This document shows positions 34,096 through 41,247 of a stretch of DNA of 64,000 bases, in pieces. The stretch spans positions 9,300,001 through 9,364,000 of the forward strand of contig NC_018681.1 in NCBI RefSeq assembly GCF_000250675.2, given 5' to 3'. The DNA is from Nocardia brasiliensis ATCC 700358. GTDB taxonomy: Bacteria > Actinomycetota > Actinomycetes > Mycobacteriales > Mycobacteriaceae. Every line of letters begins with the position of its first letter. Position 1 is the stretch's first letter. The notes beneath the pieces are model-generated. The model had not been told where the DNA came from and did not search any database. It saw nothing but the letters and a program-made list of their open reading frames with translations. Position numbers and translations under genes: made by a program.

Positions 34096-34551
34096 TCAGT
34101 CGTCGGTTCGACCGAGGTCGTCGAGCGGGCCGAGGTCTTCGGTGCGGCCGAGTAGGCGATCGGTTTCGCGGCGTTCGCGTTTGGTGGGGCGGCCGGAGCC
34201 GCGGTCACGGCGCGGCATGGCGGCGAGGAGTTCGCGGGAGGGCGGCGGCGGGGAGCGATCGATCAGGCATTGCGCGGCGATCGGAGCGCCGACCCGTTTG
34301 GTGACGATGCGCTCGACGATCACGATGCGTTCGATACCGCCGCTGCGGATGCGCACCTCGTCGCCGGGTTTGACCGGCTGGGCCGGCTTGGCGGCGGTGC
34401 CGTTGACCCGAACGTGTCCGCCGCGGCACGCTTCGGCGGCGGCGGATCTCGTCTTGAACAGACGCACGGCCCAAGTCCAGGAATCGACTCGGGCCTGCGT
34501 CGCGGTATTCGTAGTTCCGTGGGTACGGATGCCGTTATCGGCGGGGGACAC
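34096..34551 (-). CDS. S4-domain RNA-binding protein (Hsp15-like)
   Basis: A 151-residue protein with an S4 domain from about residue 20 to 85: RVDSWTWAVRLFKTRSAAAEAC, then GHVRVNGTAAKPAQPVKPGDEVRI. The C-terminus is basic and Pro/Arg-rich (RRDRGSGRPTKRERRETDRLLG). This fits the Hsp15/HslR family, which binds 50S subunits carrying stalled nascent chains. The only credible start is GTG at 34551, with a weak ribosome site. It lies three bases after the NlpC/P60 stop on the same strand, so the two may be co-transcribed. It converges on the antiporter gene. Confidence 0.85.
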   Translation of the reverse strand: MSPADNGIRTHGTTNTATQARVDSWTWAVRLFKTRSAAAEACRGGHVRVNGTAAKPAQPVKPGDEVRIRSGGIERIVIVERIVTKRVGAPIAAQCLIDRSPPPPSRELLAAMPRRDRGSGRPTKRERRETDRLLGRTEDLGPLDDLGRTDD

Positions 34552-34554
34552 GCC

Positions 34555-35220
34555 TTACACGATACGGCGTGCGGTGACCACCTGGTCGGCGCGCAGCGAG
34601 GTGTAGGTGACCGGCTCGCCGGACTGCACCGCGTTCAGCAGCTTGCCGTCACCCGCGTAGATGCCGACGTGGGCGCCGCCGTTGGTCACGACGATGTCGC
34701 CGGGCTGCAGGTTGTGGAAGGCCACCGGAGCGCCGACATGCGACTGCTCGAAGCTGGTGCGGGGAAGTTCGATGCCGGCCTGACGGTAGGCCCACTGGAC
34801 CAGACCCGAGCAGTCGAAGTTCGACGGGCCCGCGGCACCCCAGGAGTACATCGCGCCGACCTTGGTCTTGGCGGCGTCGAGGGCGATATCGCTGGCGCTG
34901 GGCGCGGGATTGAACATCCCGGGCATGTTCGGCGCGAAGTTCGGCACTCCGGGCGCGACCTGCTGCTGGCCGCCGGGGGCCTGCGCATTCGGCATCGCCG
35001 AGACAGCCTGCTGGATCTGCTGATTGAGTTGCTGGACCGGCGCCTCGTATTCCTGCGGAACAGGAACATCGAAGTTGCCGACACCGGGAATGTTGATGGT
35101 CGCGGCCATCGCCGGGATCGCGGGCATGGCCCCGGTCGTTGCGGCCAGCGCGCCCATCACGACGGCACCCTTGACGGAATTCGGCAAGCGAGAATCCCGC
35201 TGCAAGCTGTGTTTACCCAC
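34555..35220 (-). CDS. Secreted NlpC/P60 peptidoglycan hydrolase
   Basis: A 221-residue exported cysteine peptidase that cleaves peptidoglycan stem peptides. Residues 1-40 are a basic start and hydrophobic signal ending in P-A-M-A-A. A Gln/Pro/Asn-rich linker runs to about residue 105. The C-terminal NlpC/P60 domain has the nucleophile in F-D-C-S-G-L-V, the catalytic His in G-A-H-V-G-I-Y, and an Asn (LLNAV) where the third polar residue, often His, is expected. The short form without a coiled-coil domain resembles mycobacterial RipD-type proteins. It starts at GTG 35220 with GGAG about 10 bases upstream. A long structured leader precedes it. Confidence 0.87.
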   Translation of the reverse strand: MGKHSLQRDSRLPNSVKGAVVMGALAATTGAMPAIPAMAATINIPGVGNFDVPVPQEYEAPVQQLNQQIQQAVSAMPNAQAPGGQQQVAPGVPNFAPNMPGMFNPAPSASDIALDAAKTKVGAMYSWGAAGPSNFDCSGLVQWAYRQAGIELPRTSFEQSHVGAPVAFHNLQPGDIVVTNGGAHVGIYAGDGKLLNAVQSGEPVTYTSLRADQVVTARRIV

Positions 35221-35400
35221 CGAGCTACGTCTCCGATCTTCGTGCTCTCCCGCCGACCGGGCAGCTGACCAGAAAATGGCCGCAAGGCATCACCGTCACC
35301 AACACACTCGGGTGATCCCGGCACGACAGCCGGGTAGATGGCCCCGACAGCCGATAAGGCGGTAACTCCGTGGCGCCGCTTCTCTTTCGAAACGACAGGA
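35221..35400 (-). promoter_or_regulatory. Structured leader of the NlpC/P60 gene, possible c-di-AMP (ydaO-type) riboswitch
   Basis: Read on the minus strand, the leader contains ACGGAGTTACCGCC and a hairpin CCCGGC-n6-GCCGGG. Near the gene it has GGTCAGCTGCCCGGTCGGC followed by GGGAGAGC. The last element resembles the 3' part of actinobacterial ydaO-type riboswitches (GUCAGCU...CC...GGC), which often control cell-wall hydrolase genes. The match is from memory and partial, and no covariance model was run. The rest of the gap to 35596 shows nothing I can name. Confidence 0.35.
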
Positions 35401-35596
35401 CTCCACTAAGTCACGAAGAGATTACGATGTCGACGCGGTGTTGTCCAGCGCACAGACCAGCATGTTTTAAGCCGAACTGAAAGTGCCTGGACGATCGCCC
35501 GAAATCGCGACACGCCCAGCGGGTCACGACACGATATCGCGGGGTGCGCGGGTGTCACGGAACGGCGCGCGACAGGACGAATCGGACAGGGAGACC

Positions 35597-35872
35597 TCAG
35601 AATTCGCGACCGGCGCGACGCGTGCCGTCGCCGCCGAGCGCCTGTTCCAGCTCGACGATCCGGCGCTGCGCATCGGCCAGGCCGACCTCGAGCTGGCCGA
35701 GCGCCATCACCAACGGTCCCACCGCGAGATCGGCCACCAGCTGCGGATCGTCATAGCCGCGTTCTATCGCGACCAGGATGTTGGACCGGATGCGCCGCGC
35801 CACGGTGGCACCGGCCGGTACGTTCCAGGACTCGACCACCTCGGCGGTGGTCGGGGTGGGTTCGTCGGACAT
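35597..35872 (-). CDS. Hypothetical small protein (91 aa)
   Basis: Starts at an ATG with GGAGGGGC directly upstream. The product is mostly helical: after a short Pro/Thr N-terminus (MSDEPTPTTAEVVESW), residues 20-60 contain VARRIRSNILVAIERGYDDPQLVADLAVGP in segments. Residues 60-80 could form a coiled coil (LEVGLADAQRRIVELEQAL). It has no signal or membrane helix and I do not recognise it. It is divergent from the AAA ATPase gene. Confidence 0.65.
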   Translation of the reverse strand: MSDEPTPTTAEVVESWNVPAGATVARRIRSNILVAIERGYDDPQLVADLAVGPLVMALGQLEVGLADAQRRIVELEQALGGDGTRRAGREF

Positions 35873-36019
35873 GCCCCTCCGATACTCGCTGGAATCGCCC
35901 TCAGCGTAGTGACTTCCGCAGTACAAGAGCAATCGTGCAATACCCACCGCTAGCCGTATCTAGGACACGCCGTAGATGTCGGCAGATTTCCCGGACCGGA
36001 CGCGCTACGGTGTGCGGGT

Positions 36020-37201
36020 ATGGACCCCGTGCGGAATCCGTATGCTCCCGGAGCCGGACAGCGCCCACCCGAATTGGCCGGGCGCGACAAGCAACTCACC
36101 GCTTTCGACATCGTGCTGGAGCGCGTCGCGCGGGGCCGTCCGGAACGCAGCGTGATGCTCACCGGGCTGCGCGGCGTCGGAAAGACGGTGCTGCTCAACC
36201 AGCTTCGCTCCGCCGCCATCTCCCGCGGCTGGGGCACCGGCAAGATCGAAGCCCGGCCGGACCAGGAACTGCGCCGCCCGCTGTCCTCCGCGCTGCACAT
36301 GGCGGTGCGCGCGATCGCGATGGCGCATCGCAATCCGGAACGGGTCGACGACTTCCTCGGCATCCTCAAGGCGTTCGCGCTGCGCGCCACCGCGGACAAG
36401 GGCATGCGGGAACGGTGGCAGCCCGGCATCGACGTGCCCGCGGTCACCGGCCGCGCCGATTCCGGTGACATCGAGATCGACCTGGTCGAGTTGCTGGTCG
36501 AGGCCGCGGCGCTGGCGGGCGAAATCGGTGTCGGCATCGCGATTTTCATCGATGAGATGCAGGATCTCGGCCCGGCCGACATCTCCGCGATCTGCGGCGC
36601 CTGCCACGAATTGAGCCAGGATGCGGCACCGCTCATCGTGGTCGGCGCCGGACTGCCACACCTGCCCGCGGTGCTGTCCGCCTCGAAGAGCTACTCGGAG
36701 CGCCTGTTCAGCTATCACCGCATCGACCGGCTCGAGCGCGCGGCCGCCGATCTGGCGTTGATCGCGCCCGCGCAGCGCGAAGAGGTGAAGTTCACCGACG
36801 ACGCCCTGGACGCGCTGTACCAGCGGGCCGACGGATATCCGTACTTCGTGCAGGCCTACGGGAAGGCGGCCTGGGACCAGGCGCCGGAGAGCCCGATCAC
36901 CGCCGAGGACGTGGACGTGGCCGCGCCGAGCGCGGAAGAGGAACTGGCGGTCGGCTTCTTCGGTTCCCGTTACGAACGGGCAACGCCCGCAGAGCGAGAG
37001 TACATGCGCGCCATGGCCGATCTGGCCGGCGACGACGGTCCGGTCGCCACCGCGGCGGTGGCCAGCGAACTCGGCCGCAAACCGGCCTCGCTCTCGCCGG
37101 CCCGGGACGGACTGATCAAGAAGGGGCTCATCTATTCGGCCGAGCGCGGCACCATCGGCTTCACGGTCCCGCACTTCGGCCGCTACCTCCGCAGCGTCTG
37201 A
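36020..37201 (+). CDS. AAA/STAND-type ATPase (orc1/cdc6-like ATP-binding protein)
   Basis: A 393-residue P-loop ATPase. Walker A is G-L-R-G-V-G-K-T (49-56) after E-L-A-G-R-D-K-Q-L. Walker B is I-F-I-D-E-M-Q near 175-181. A sensor-like segment IVVGAGLPHLPAVLSASKSYSERLF follows. The C-terminal part ends in a winged-helix-like region (TAAVASELGRKPASLSPARDGLIKKGLIY). The architecture matches widespread actinobacterial ATP/GTP-binding proteins related to archaeal ATPases. The role is unknown; a DNA-associated or regulatory function is plausible from the winged helix. It stands alone between divergent and downstream promoters. Confidence 0.8.
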   Translation: MDPVRNPYAPGAGQRPPELAGRDKQLTAFDIVLERVARGRPERSVMLTGLRGVGKTVLLNQLRSAAISRGWGTGKIEARPDQELRRPLSSALHMAVRAIAMAHRNPERVDDFLGILKAFALRATADKGMRERWQPGIDVPAVTGRADSGDIEIDLVELLVEAAALAGEIGVGIAIFIDEMQDLGPADISAICGACHELSQDAAPLIVVGAGLPHLPAVLSASKSYSERLFSYHRIDRLERAAADLALIAPAQREEVKFTDDALDALYQRADGYPYFVQAYGKAAWDQAPESPITAEDVDVAAPSAEEELAVGFFGSRYERATPAEREYMRAMADLAGDDGPVATAAVASELGRKPASLSPARDGLIKKGLIYSAERGTIGFTVPHFGRYLRSV

Positions 37202-37228
37202 GCTCGGCACGCGCATCGAATCAGACTG

Positions 37229-37245
37229 TCTATCAAGATCATTAG
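37229..37245. promoter_or_regulatory. TCTATC-n2-GATC motif upstream of the acyl-CoA dehydrogenase
   Basis: TCTATCAAGATCATTAG shares TCTATCNNGATC and a trailing TAG with the elements at 39383 (inverted, one base off) and 39499. It is in an AT-rich patch about 100 bases before the FadE start. Confidence 0.35.
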
Positions 37246-37309
37246 AGATCCATAGAAACCAATCGACCCGAAGCCCTACCGGCCGGTAACTAAAGTTCTT
37301 ACACTCGAA

Positions 37310-37325
37310 TGTGATCCTGATCACG
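37310..37325. promoter_or_regulatory. CRP-type site TGTGATCCTGATCACG
   Basis: Fits the CRP/Crp pattern TGTGA-n6-TCACG and contains the perfect palindrome GTGATC-CT-GATCAC. It ends 15 bases before the ATG of the acyl-CoA dehydrogenase, just in front of its ribosome site. A bound regulator there would more likely repress than activate. Confidence 0.55.
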
Positions 37326-37340
37326 TCCGAGGAGGACATC

Positions 37341-39293
37341 ATGGCGACTGCCGCGAAAGTCGACGCCACCGAAGAACAGGCCCGCGCACTGGTCGAGGAA
37401 TCCCGCGAAACCACCTGGGCCAAACCATCGTTCGCCAAGGAGATGTTTCTCGGACGGTTCCGGCTGGATCTGATCCACCCCTACCCACGGCCCAGCGCGG
37501 AAGACGCCGCGCGCACCGAGGCCTACCTGGCCCGGCTGCGGCCGTTCTGCGAATCCATCGACGGGCGGGTGATCGAAACCGAGGGCCGGATCCCGGACGA
37601 ATACGTCAAAGGTCTGGCCGAACTCGGCTGCTTCGGGCTCAAGATTCCGGAATCCCATGGTGGTCAAGGACTTTCCCAGTTCGGCTACAACCGCGCGCTG
37701 ATGCTCGTCGGCTCCGCGCACCCCAGCCTCGGCGTGCTGCTCTCGGCGCACCAGTCGATCGGCGTGCCCGAACCGCTCAAGCTCGCGGGCACCGCCGAAC
37801 AGAAGGCCGAGTTCCTGCCCCGCTGCGCCGCGGGCGCGGTGAGCGCGTTCCTGCTCACCGAGCCCGACGTCGGCTCCGACCCGGCCCGGATGGCGAGTTC
37901 GGCCGTGCCGACCGACGACGGCGAGGCGTACCTGCTCAACGGGGTCAAGCTGTGGACCACCAACGGCGTGGTCGCCGAACTGCTCGTGGTGATGGCGCGG
38001 GTGCCCAAGAGCGAGGGACACCGCGGCGGCATCTCCGCGTTCGTCGTCGAAGCCGACTCGCCGGGCATCACGGTCGAGCGGCGCAACGCGTTCATGGGTC
38101 TGCGCGGCATCGAGAACGGCGTCACCAGAATGCACGACGTGCGGGTGCCCAAGGCCAACCTGATCGGGCGCGAGGGCGACGGCCTGAAGATCGCGCTCAC
38201 CACCCTCAACGCGGGCCGGCTCGCCATCCCCGCGCTGTGCACCGCGTCCGCCAAATGGTCGCTGAAGATCGCCAGGGAATGGAGCGCCGCCCGCGTGCAG
38301 TGGGGGCGTCCGGTCGGCGAGCACGAGGCCGTCGGGCAGAAGATATCCTTCATCGCCGCAACGACTTACGCGCTGGAAGCGGCCCTGGATCTCTCCGCCG
38401 CCATGTGCGACGAGGCGCGCAACGACATCCGGATCGAGGCGGCCCTGGCCAAACTGTGGGCCAGCGAGATGAGCTGCACCATCGCCGACGAGCTGGTGCA
38501 GATCCGCGGTGGCCGCGGCTACGAGACGGCCGCCTCGCTCGCGGCCCGCGGCGAACGAGCGGTCGGCGCCGAACAGCTCGTCCGGGATCTGCGCATCAAC
38601 CGCATCTTCGAAGGTTCCAGCGAGATCATGCGGCTGCTGATCGCCCGGGAAATGGCCGACGCGCACATGGCCGCGGCCGGTGCACTGGTCGACCGCAAAG
38701 CCGAGTTCAAGGACAAGGCGAAAGCGGCCGTGGGCGCGGCAGGTTTCTACGCGAAGTGGTTCCCGCAGTTGGCGGTCGGCGCGGGCACCACACCGGCCAC
38801 CTTCTCCGAATTCGGGGTGCTGGCAAAGCATTTGCGGTTCGTCGAACGCAGCTCGCGCAAGCAGGCGCGGTCGCTGATGTATGCCATGGGCCGCTGGCAG
38901 GCGGGTCTGGAGTACAAGCAGAACTTCCTCGGCCGCATCGTCGATATCGCGGCCGAACTGTTCGCCATCTCGGCGGCCTGCGTACGCGCGCACGCGCTGC
39001 GCACCGCGAACGCCCCCGAGGCCGCGGCCGCCGAAGAACTCGCCGACATCTTCGCCAAACAGTCCCGCGTCCGCGTGCGCGCATTGTTCGACGCGCTCTG
39101 GGACAACACCGACACCGAAGACCGCACCCTCACCCGCGGCGTCCTCGACAGCCGCTACACCTGGCTCGAAGCAGGCGTCTTCGACCCCAGCGAAGGCACC
39201 GGCCCCTGGATCGCCGAATGGCAGGTAGGCCCCTCCACCGAACCAAACCTCCTCCGCCCCTTCCTCCCCTCCACCCGCAAACCCACCCCCTGA
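37341..39293 (+). CDS. Large acyl-CoA dehydrogenase (FadE, VLCAD-like)
   Basis: A 650-residue flavoenzyme for the first step of beta-oxidation. It has the usual ACAD domains: N-terminal helices to about 160, then the beta domain with F-L-L-T-E-P-D-V-G-S-D (FAD and substrate binding) and L-W-T-T-N-G. The C-terminal four-helix domain has WGRPVGEHEAVGQK and IRGGRGYET, and the FAD motif I-F-E-G-S-S-E-I-M. An extra C-terminal domain of about 190 residues (from about residue 450) resembles that of membrane-associated very-long-chain dehydrogenases. The last stretch is Pro/Thr-rich. The ATG at 37341 follows GAGGAGG; the frame opens earlier at 37311 inside the CRP-type site. AT-rich, repeat-containing DNA flanks both ends. 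Confidence 0.9.
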   Translation: MATAAKVDATEEQARALVEESRETTWAKPSFAKEMFLGRFRLDLIHPYPRPSAEDAARTEAYLARLRPFCESIDGRVIETEGRIPDEYVKGLAELGCFGLKIPESHGGQGLSQFGYNRALMLVGSAHPSLGVLLSAHQSIGVPEPLKLAGTAEQKAEFLPRCAAGAVSAFLLTEPDVGSDPARMASSAVPTDDGEAYLLNGVKLWTTNGVVAELLVVMARVPKSEGHRGGISAFVVEADSPGITVERRNAFMGLRGIENGVTRMHDVRVPKANLIGREGDGLKIALTTLNAGRLAIPALCTASAKWSLKIAREWSAARVQWGRPVGEHEAVGQKISFIAATTYALEAALDLSAAMCDEARNDIRIEAALAKLWASEMSCTIADELVQIRGGRGYETAASLAARGERAVGAEQLVRDLRINRIFEGSSEIMRLLIAREMADAHMAAAGALVDRKAEFKDKAKAAVGAAGFYAKWFPQLAVGAGTTPATFSEFGVLAKHLRFVERSSRKQARSLMYAMGRWQAGLEYKQNFLGRIVDIAAELFAISAACVRAHALRTANAPEAAAAEELADIFAKQSRVRVRALFDALWDNTDTEDRTLTRGVLDSRYTWLEAGVFDPSEGTGPWIAEWQVGPSTEPNLLRPFLPSTRKPTP

Positions 39294-39382
39294 CTCACCC
39301 GGCATCGTCGCGCTCCCATCCCAGGAGCGCGACCCCGCCACGCTCCCCGAACCGACAAATATTCCCTTCTATCAGCCAAACA

Positions 39383-39397
39383 CTAGATAGCGATAGA
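39383..39397. repeat. Inverted motif, copy 1 (CTAGATAGCGATAGA)
   Basis: Matches 14 of 15 bases with the reverse complement of 39499-39513 (CTAGATCGCGATAGA). The two copies are about 100 bases apart between the FadE and hydrolase genes. Confidence 0.5.
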
Positions 39398-39498
39398 TTT
39401 TCCTGTAGTCGTCGGCCGACGCTGGATTGCGAAATCTAGGCCCCTCTAGGAAATCGACTCGATACCCACAGATTCGATGAGCGGCGTCCACATGACTC

Positions 39499-39513
39499 TC
39501 TATCGCGATCTAG
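39499..39513. repeat. Inverted motif, copy 2 (TCTATCGCGATCTAG)
   Basis: The partner of 39383-39397 on the opposite strand. It also matches TCTATCNNGATC at 37229. Confidence 0.5.
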
Positions 39514-39696
39514 TTCTATATCTATAGATCTGTAGATTTTGCAGGTCGGGGGAGAGGTAGGGGGTGGGGGTACGTGTCGGCTTCAGTTGGACAACTTGTG
39601 CGTAACGCCTGGTATGTGGGGGTAACGGGGCGGAAATATCTATCGACAACCGGGCAAGAACGATCCGCTTGGATGCACCCTCCACAGGAGGTCGTC

Positions 39697-40665
39697 ATGT
39701 CCATGACTATTTCGCGCTGCGCTGCCGACTACGACGGTCACCGTGTCACGGTGACGGCTACGGACGGTGTCCCGCTGTCGGTCCGCGTGTTCGGCGGCGA
39801 TACCGCGACGGTGACCGTCGTGTTCGCGCACGGGCACTGCTTACGCACCGAATCCTGGTCTTTCCTGCGCGATCACCTGTTGCGCCGCTGGGCGGACGCC
39901 GACACCAGGATGGTGTTCTACGACCATCGCGGGCACGGCGAATCCGGCGAGGCGCACCCCTCGACCTACACGATCGACCAACTCGGGCACGACCTCGACA
40001 CCGTGCTGCGCACCGTCGCACCGACCGGGCCGGTCGTGCTGGTCGGGCATTCGATGGGCGCGATGGTGGTGCTGGCCTATGCGCGGCTCTTCCCGGAAAC
40101 GATCGGCACCCGCATCGTCGGCGTCGGCTTGATCGCCGGCGCCGCCAACGGCCTCACCGAGGTCGGTCTGGGCCGCTTCCTGAAACGACGCGCGGTGCAC
40201 TCGCTGCAGGTGGCGGTGGTGCGCGCGCCCCGCGTGATGCAGGGCTCCAAGCGGATGTCGCGCCGGATCTTCGAGCCGATCATGCGCGCGGCGAATTCCG
40301 GTACCAGACGGGTCAATCCGCGCATGGTCGCGGTCGCGACCGCCATGCTGAACGAGACCCCGCTGCTGACCATGTCGAGCTTCCTCGCCTCGCTGATGAC
40401 CTTCGACGAGACGGCGACCCTGCACCGGCTCGGCAGCATCCCCGCCCTGGTGCTCGCGGGCACCGCGGACATCGTGGTGCCGTTCGCGCACTCGGTGGTG
40501 CTCGCGTCACAGCTGGCGGGATCGCAGCTGGTGCCGCTGGAGGGCGCGGGACACAGCGTGATCTTCGAACGCGCCGAGGAGGTGGCGCTGTCTCTCGCCG
40601 GACTGGTCGACCAGGTCGTCGGCACCCTGCGCGGACAGGGCCCGGAGTACGCGGTCGCGGGCTGA
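39697..40665 (+). CDS. Alpha/beta hydrolase
   Basis: A 322-residue alpha/beta-hydrolase-fold enzyme. The oxyanion region is F-A-H-G-H-C-L. The nucleophile elbow is G-H-S-M-G-A with Ser 119. The acid lies in G-T-A-D-I-V-V-P and the His in G-A-G-H-S-V-I-F near the end. D-H-R-G-H-G-E-S is the usual cap-preceding loop. There is no signal peptide. The family includes lipases, esterases and epoxide hydrolases, and the substrate is unknown. The ATG at 39697 has AGGAGGTC upstream; the frame reaches back to 39574 without homology. A terminator hairpin follows. Confidence 0.87.
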   Translation: MSMTISRCAADYDGHRVTVTATDGVPLSVRVFGGDTATVTVVFAHGHCLRTESWSFLRDHLLRRWADADTRMVFYDHRGHGESGEAHPSTYTIDQLGHDLDTVLRTVAPTGPVVLVGHSMGAMVVLAYARLFPETIGTRIVGVGLIAGAANGLTEVGLGRFLKRRAVHSLQVAVVRAPRVMQGSKRMSRRIFEPIMRAANSGTRRVNPRMVAVATAMLNETPLLTMSSFLASLMTFDETATLHRLGSIPALVLAGTADIVVPFAHSVVLASQLAGSQLVPLEGAGHSVIFERAEEVALSLAGLVDQVVGTLRGQGPEYAVAG

Positions 40666-40670
40666 CACAT

Positions 40671-40705
40671 CGGCCGTCGGTGTTTCACACCAGCGCCGAC
40701 GGCCG
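40671..40705. terminator. Hairpin terminator after the alpha/beta hydrolase gene
   Basis: Outer arms CGGCCGTCGG and CCGACGGCCG enclose an inner GGTGT-TTC-ACACC hairpin. It starts 6 bases after the stop codon. Confidence 0.7.
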
Positions 40706-40776
40706 GTCACGGGCAACTTTTGGGCGAACTACCGAAGATCGCTACTCGACGAGCCAGAAATCGATTCCTTCTGTAC

Positions 40777-40813
40777 TGTGTTAGAGATCACGTTGTGTGG
40801 TGAGTCACACGAC
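40777..40813. promoter_or_regulatory. CRP-like motif and adjoining inverted repeat before the 95-aa gene
   Basis: TGTGTTAGAGATCACG (40777-40792) differs from TGTGA-n6-TCACG by one base. Directly after it, GTTGTGTG and CACACGAC form an inverted repeat with 6-base spacing and one mismatch (40792-40813). Both lie 85-125 bases before the start of the next gene. Confidence 0.35.
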
Positions 40814-40899
40814 TTGGTGACGCGCGTTTCCTGGCAGACCATGGAACGAACCGCTACCCACCGAGTTCGCATGTGCCGCCAGGAACACAGGAGGTATCG

Positions 40900-41187
40900 A
40901 TGACACGCAGCGAAATCGCGGAACTCCGCTATGCGGTCGGCCAGCTCCGGCAATCCATCGGCGCACTGCGGACGCACTATGGCGACGCGAACATGGTGCG
41001 CCGGTTGGAGAACGACCTCGAACGGCTCGTCATCGACGCCGACGAGATCGAGCAGGCCCCGCCGCCGGAGGTGCGTCGCCGTCCGCAGGACACCATCTAC
41101 GTCCCGGACAGCAAATCCGACGAGGCCGCCTGGATGGGCGCACAGGACGAGGGTCTGGGCTTCCACTCCCGGCCGCGCACCAAGTAG
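40900..41187 (+). CDS. Hypothetical helical protein (95 aa)
   Basis: The ATG is preceded by AGGAGGT. Residues 2-45 are strongly helical and probably coiled-coil (SEIAELRYAVGQLRQSIGAL, then MVRRLENDLERLVIDADEIE). The acidic/Pro C-terminal half (PPPEVRRRPQDTIYVPDSKSD) looks disordered. The pattern recalls small actinobacterial proteins of unknown function. It is a single gene with its own promoter region and terminator. Confidence 0.7.
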   Translation: MTRSEIAELRYAVGQLRQSIGALRTHYGDANMVRRLENDLERLVIDADEIEQAPPPEVRRRPQDTIYVPDSKSDEAAWMGAQDEGLGFHSRPRTK

Positions 41188-41204
41188 GTCCGGACAGATA
41201 CTTC

Positions 41205-41233
41205 GCGGGCCCGTTCCGTGCCGGTGGGCCCGC
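41205..41233. terminator. Hairpin between the 95-aa gene and the thiolase remnant
   Basis: GCGGGCCC and GGGCCCGC form an 8-base perfect stem with a 13-base loop, 17 bases after the stop of the 95-aa gene. It may serve the convergent gene too. Confidence 0.6.
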
Positions 41234-41247
41234 GATGTGCTGTGTGC

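Larger units (their letters stand above)
39294..39696. other. 403-base AT-rich intergenic region with repeated motifs
   Basis: Distinctly AT-rich against the surrounding DNA and dense in short palindromes such as ATCTATAGAT. It carries the inverted pair at 39383 and 39499. No gene is credible. It must contain the promoter of the alpha/beta hydrolase gene and may be a regulator-binding region. Confidence 0.5.

Noticed and set aside
36020..37201. AAA ATPase as a defence-system NTPase
   Set aside because: No effector, nuclease or other defence gene lies nearby, and the protein matches common actinobacterial housekeeping-like ATPases.
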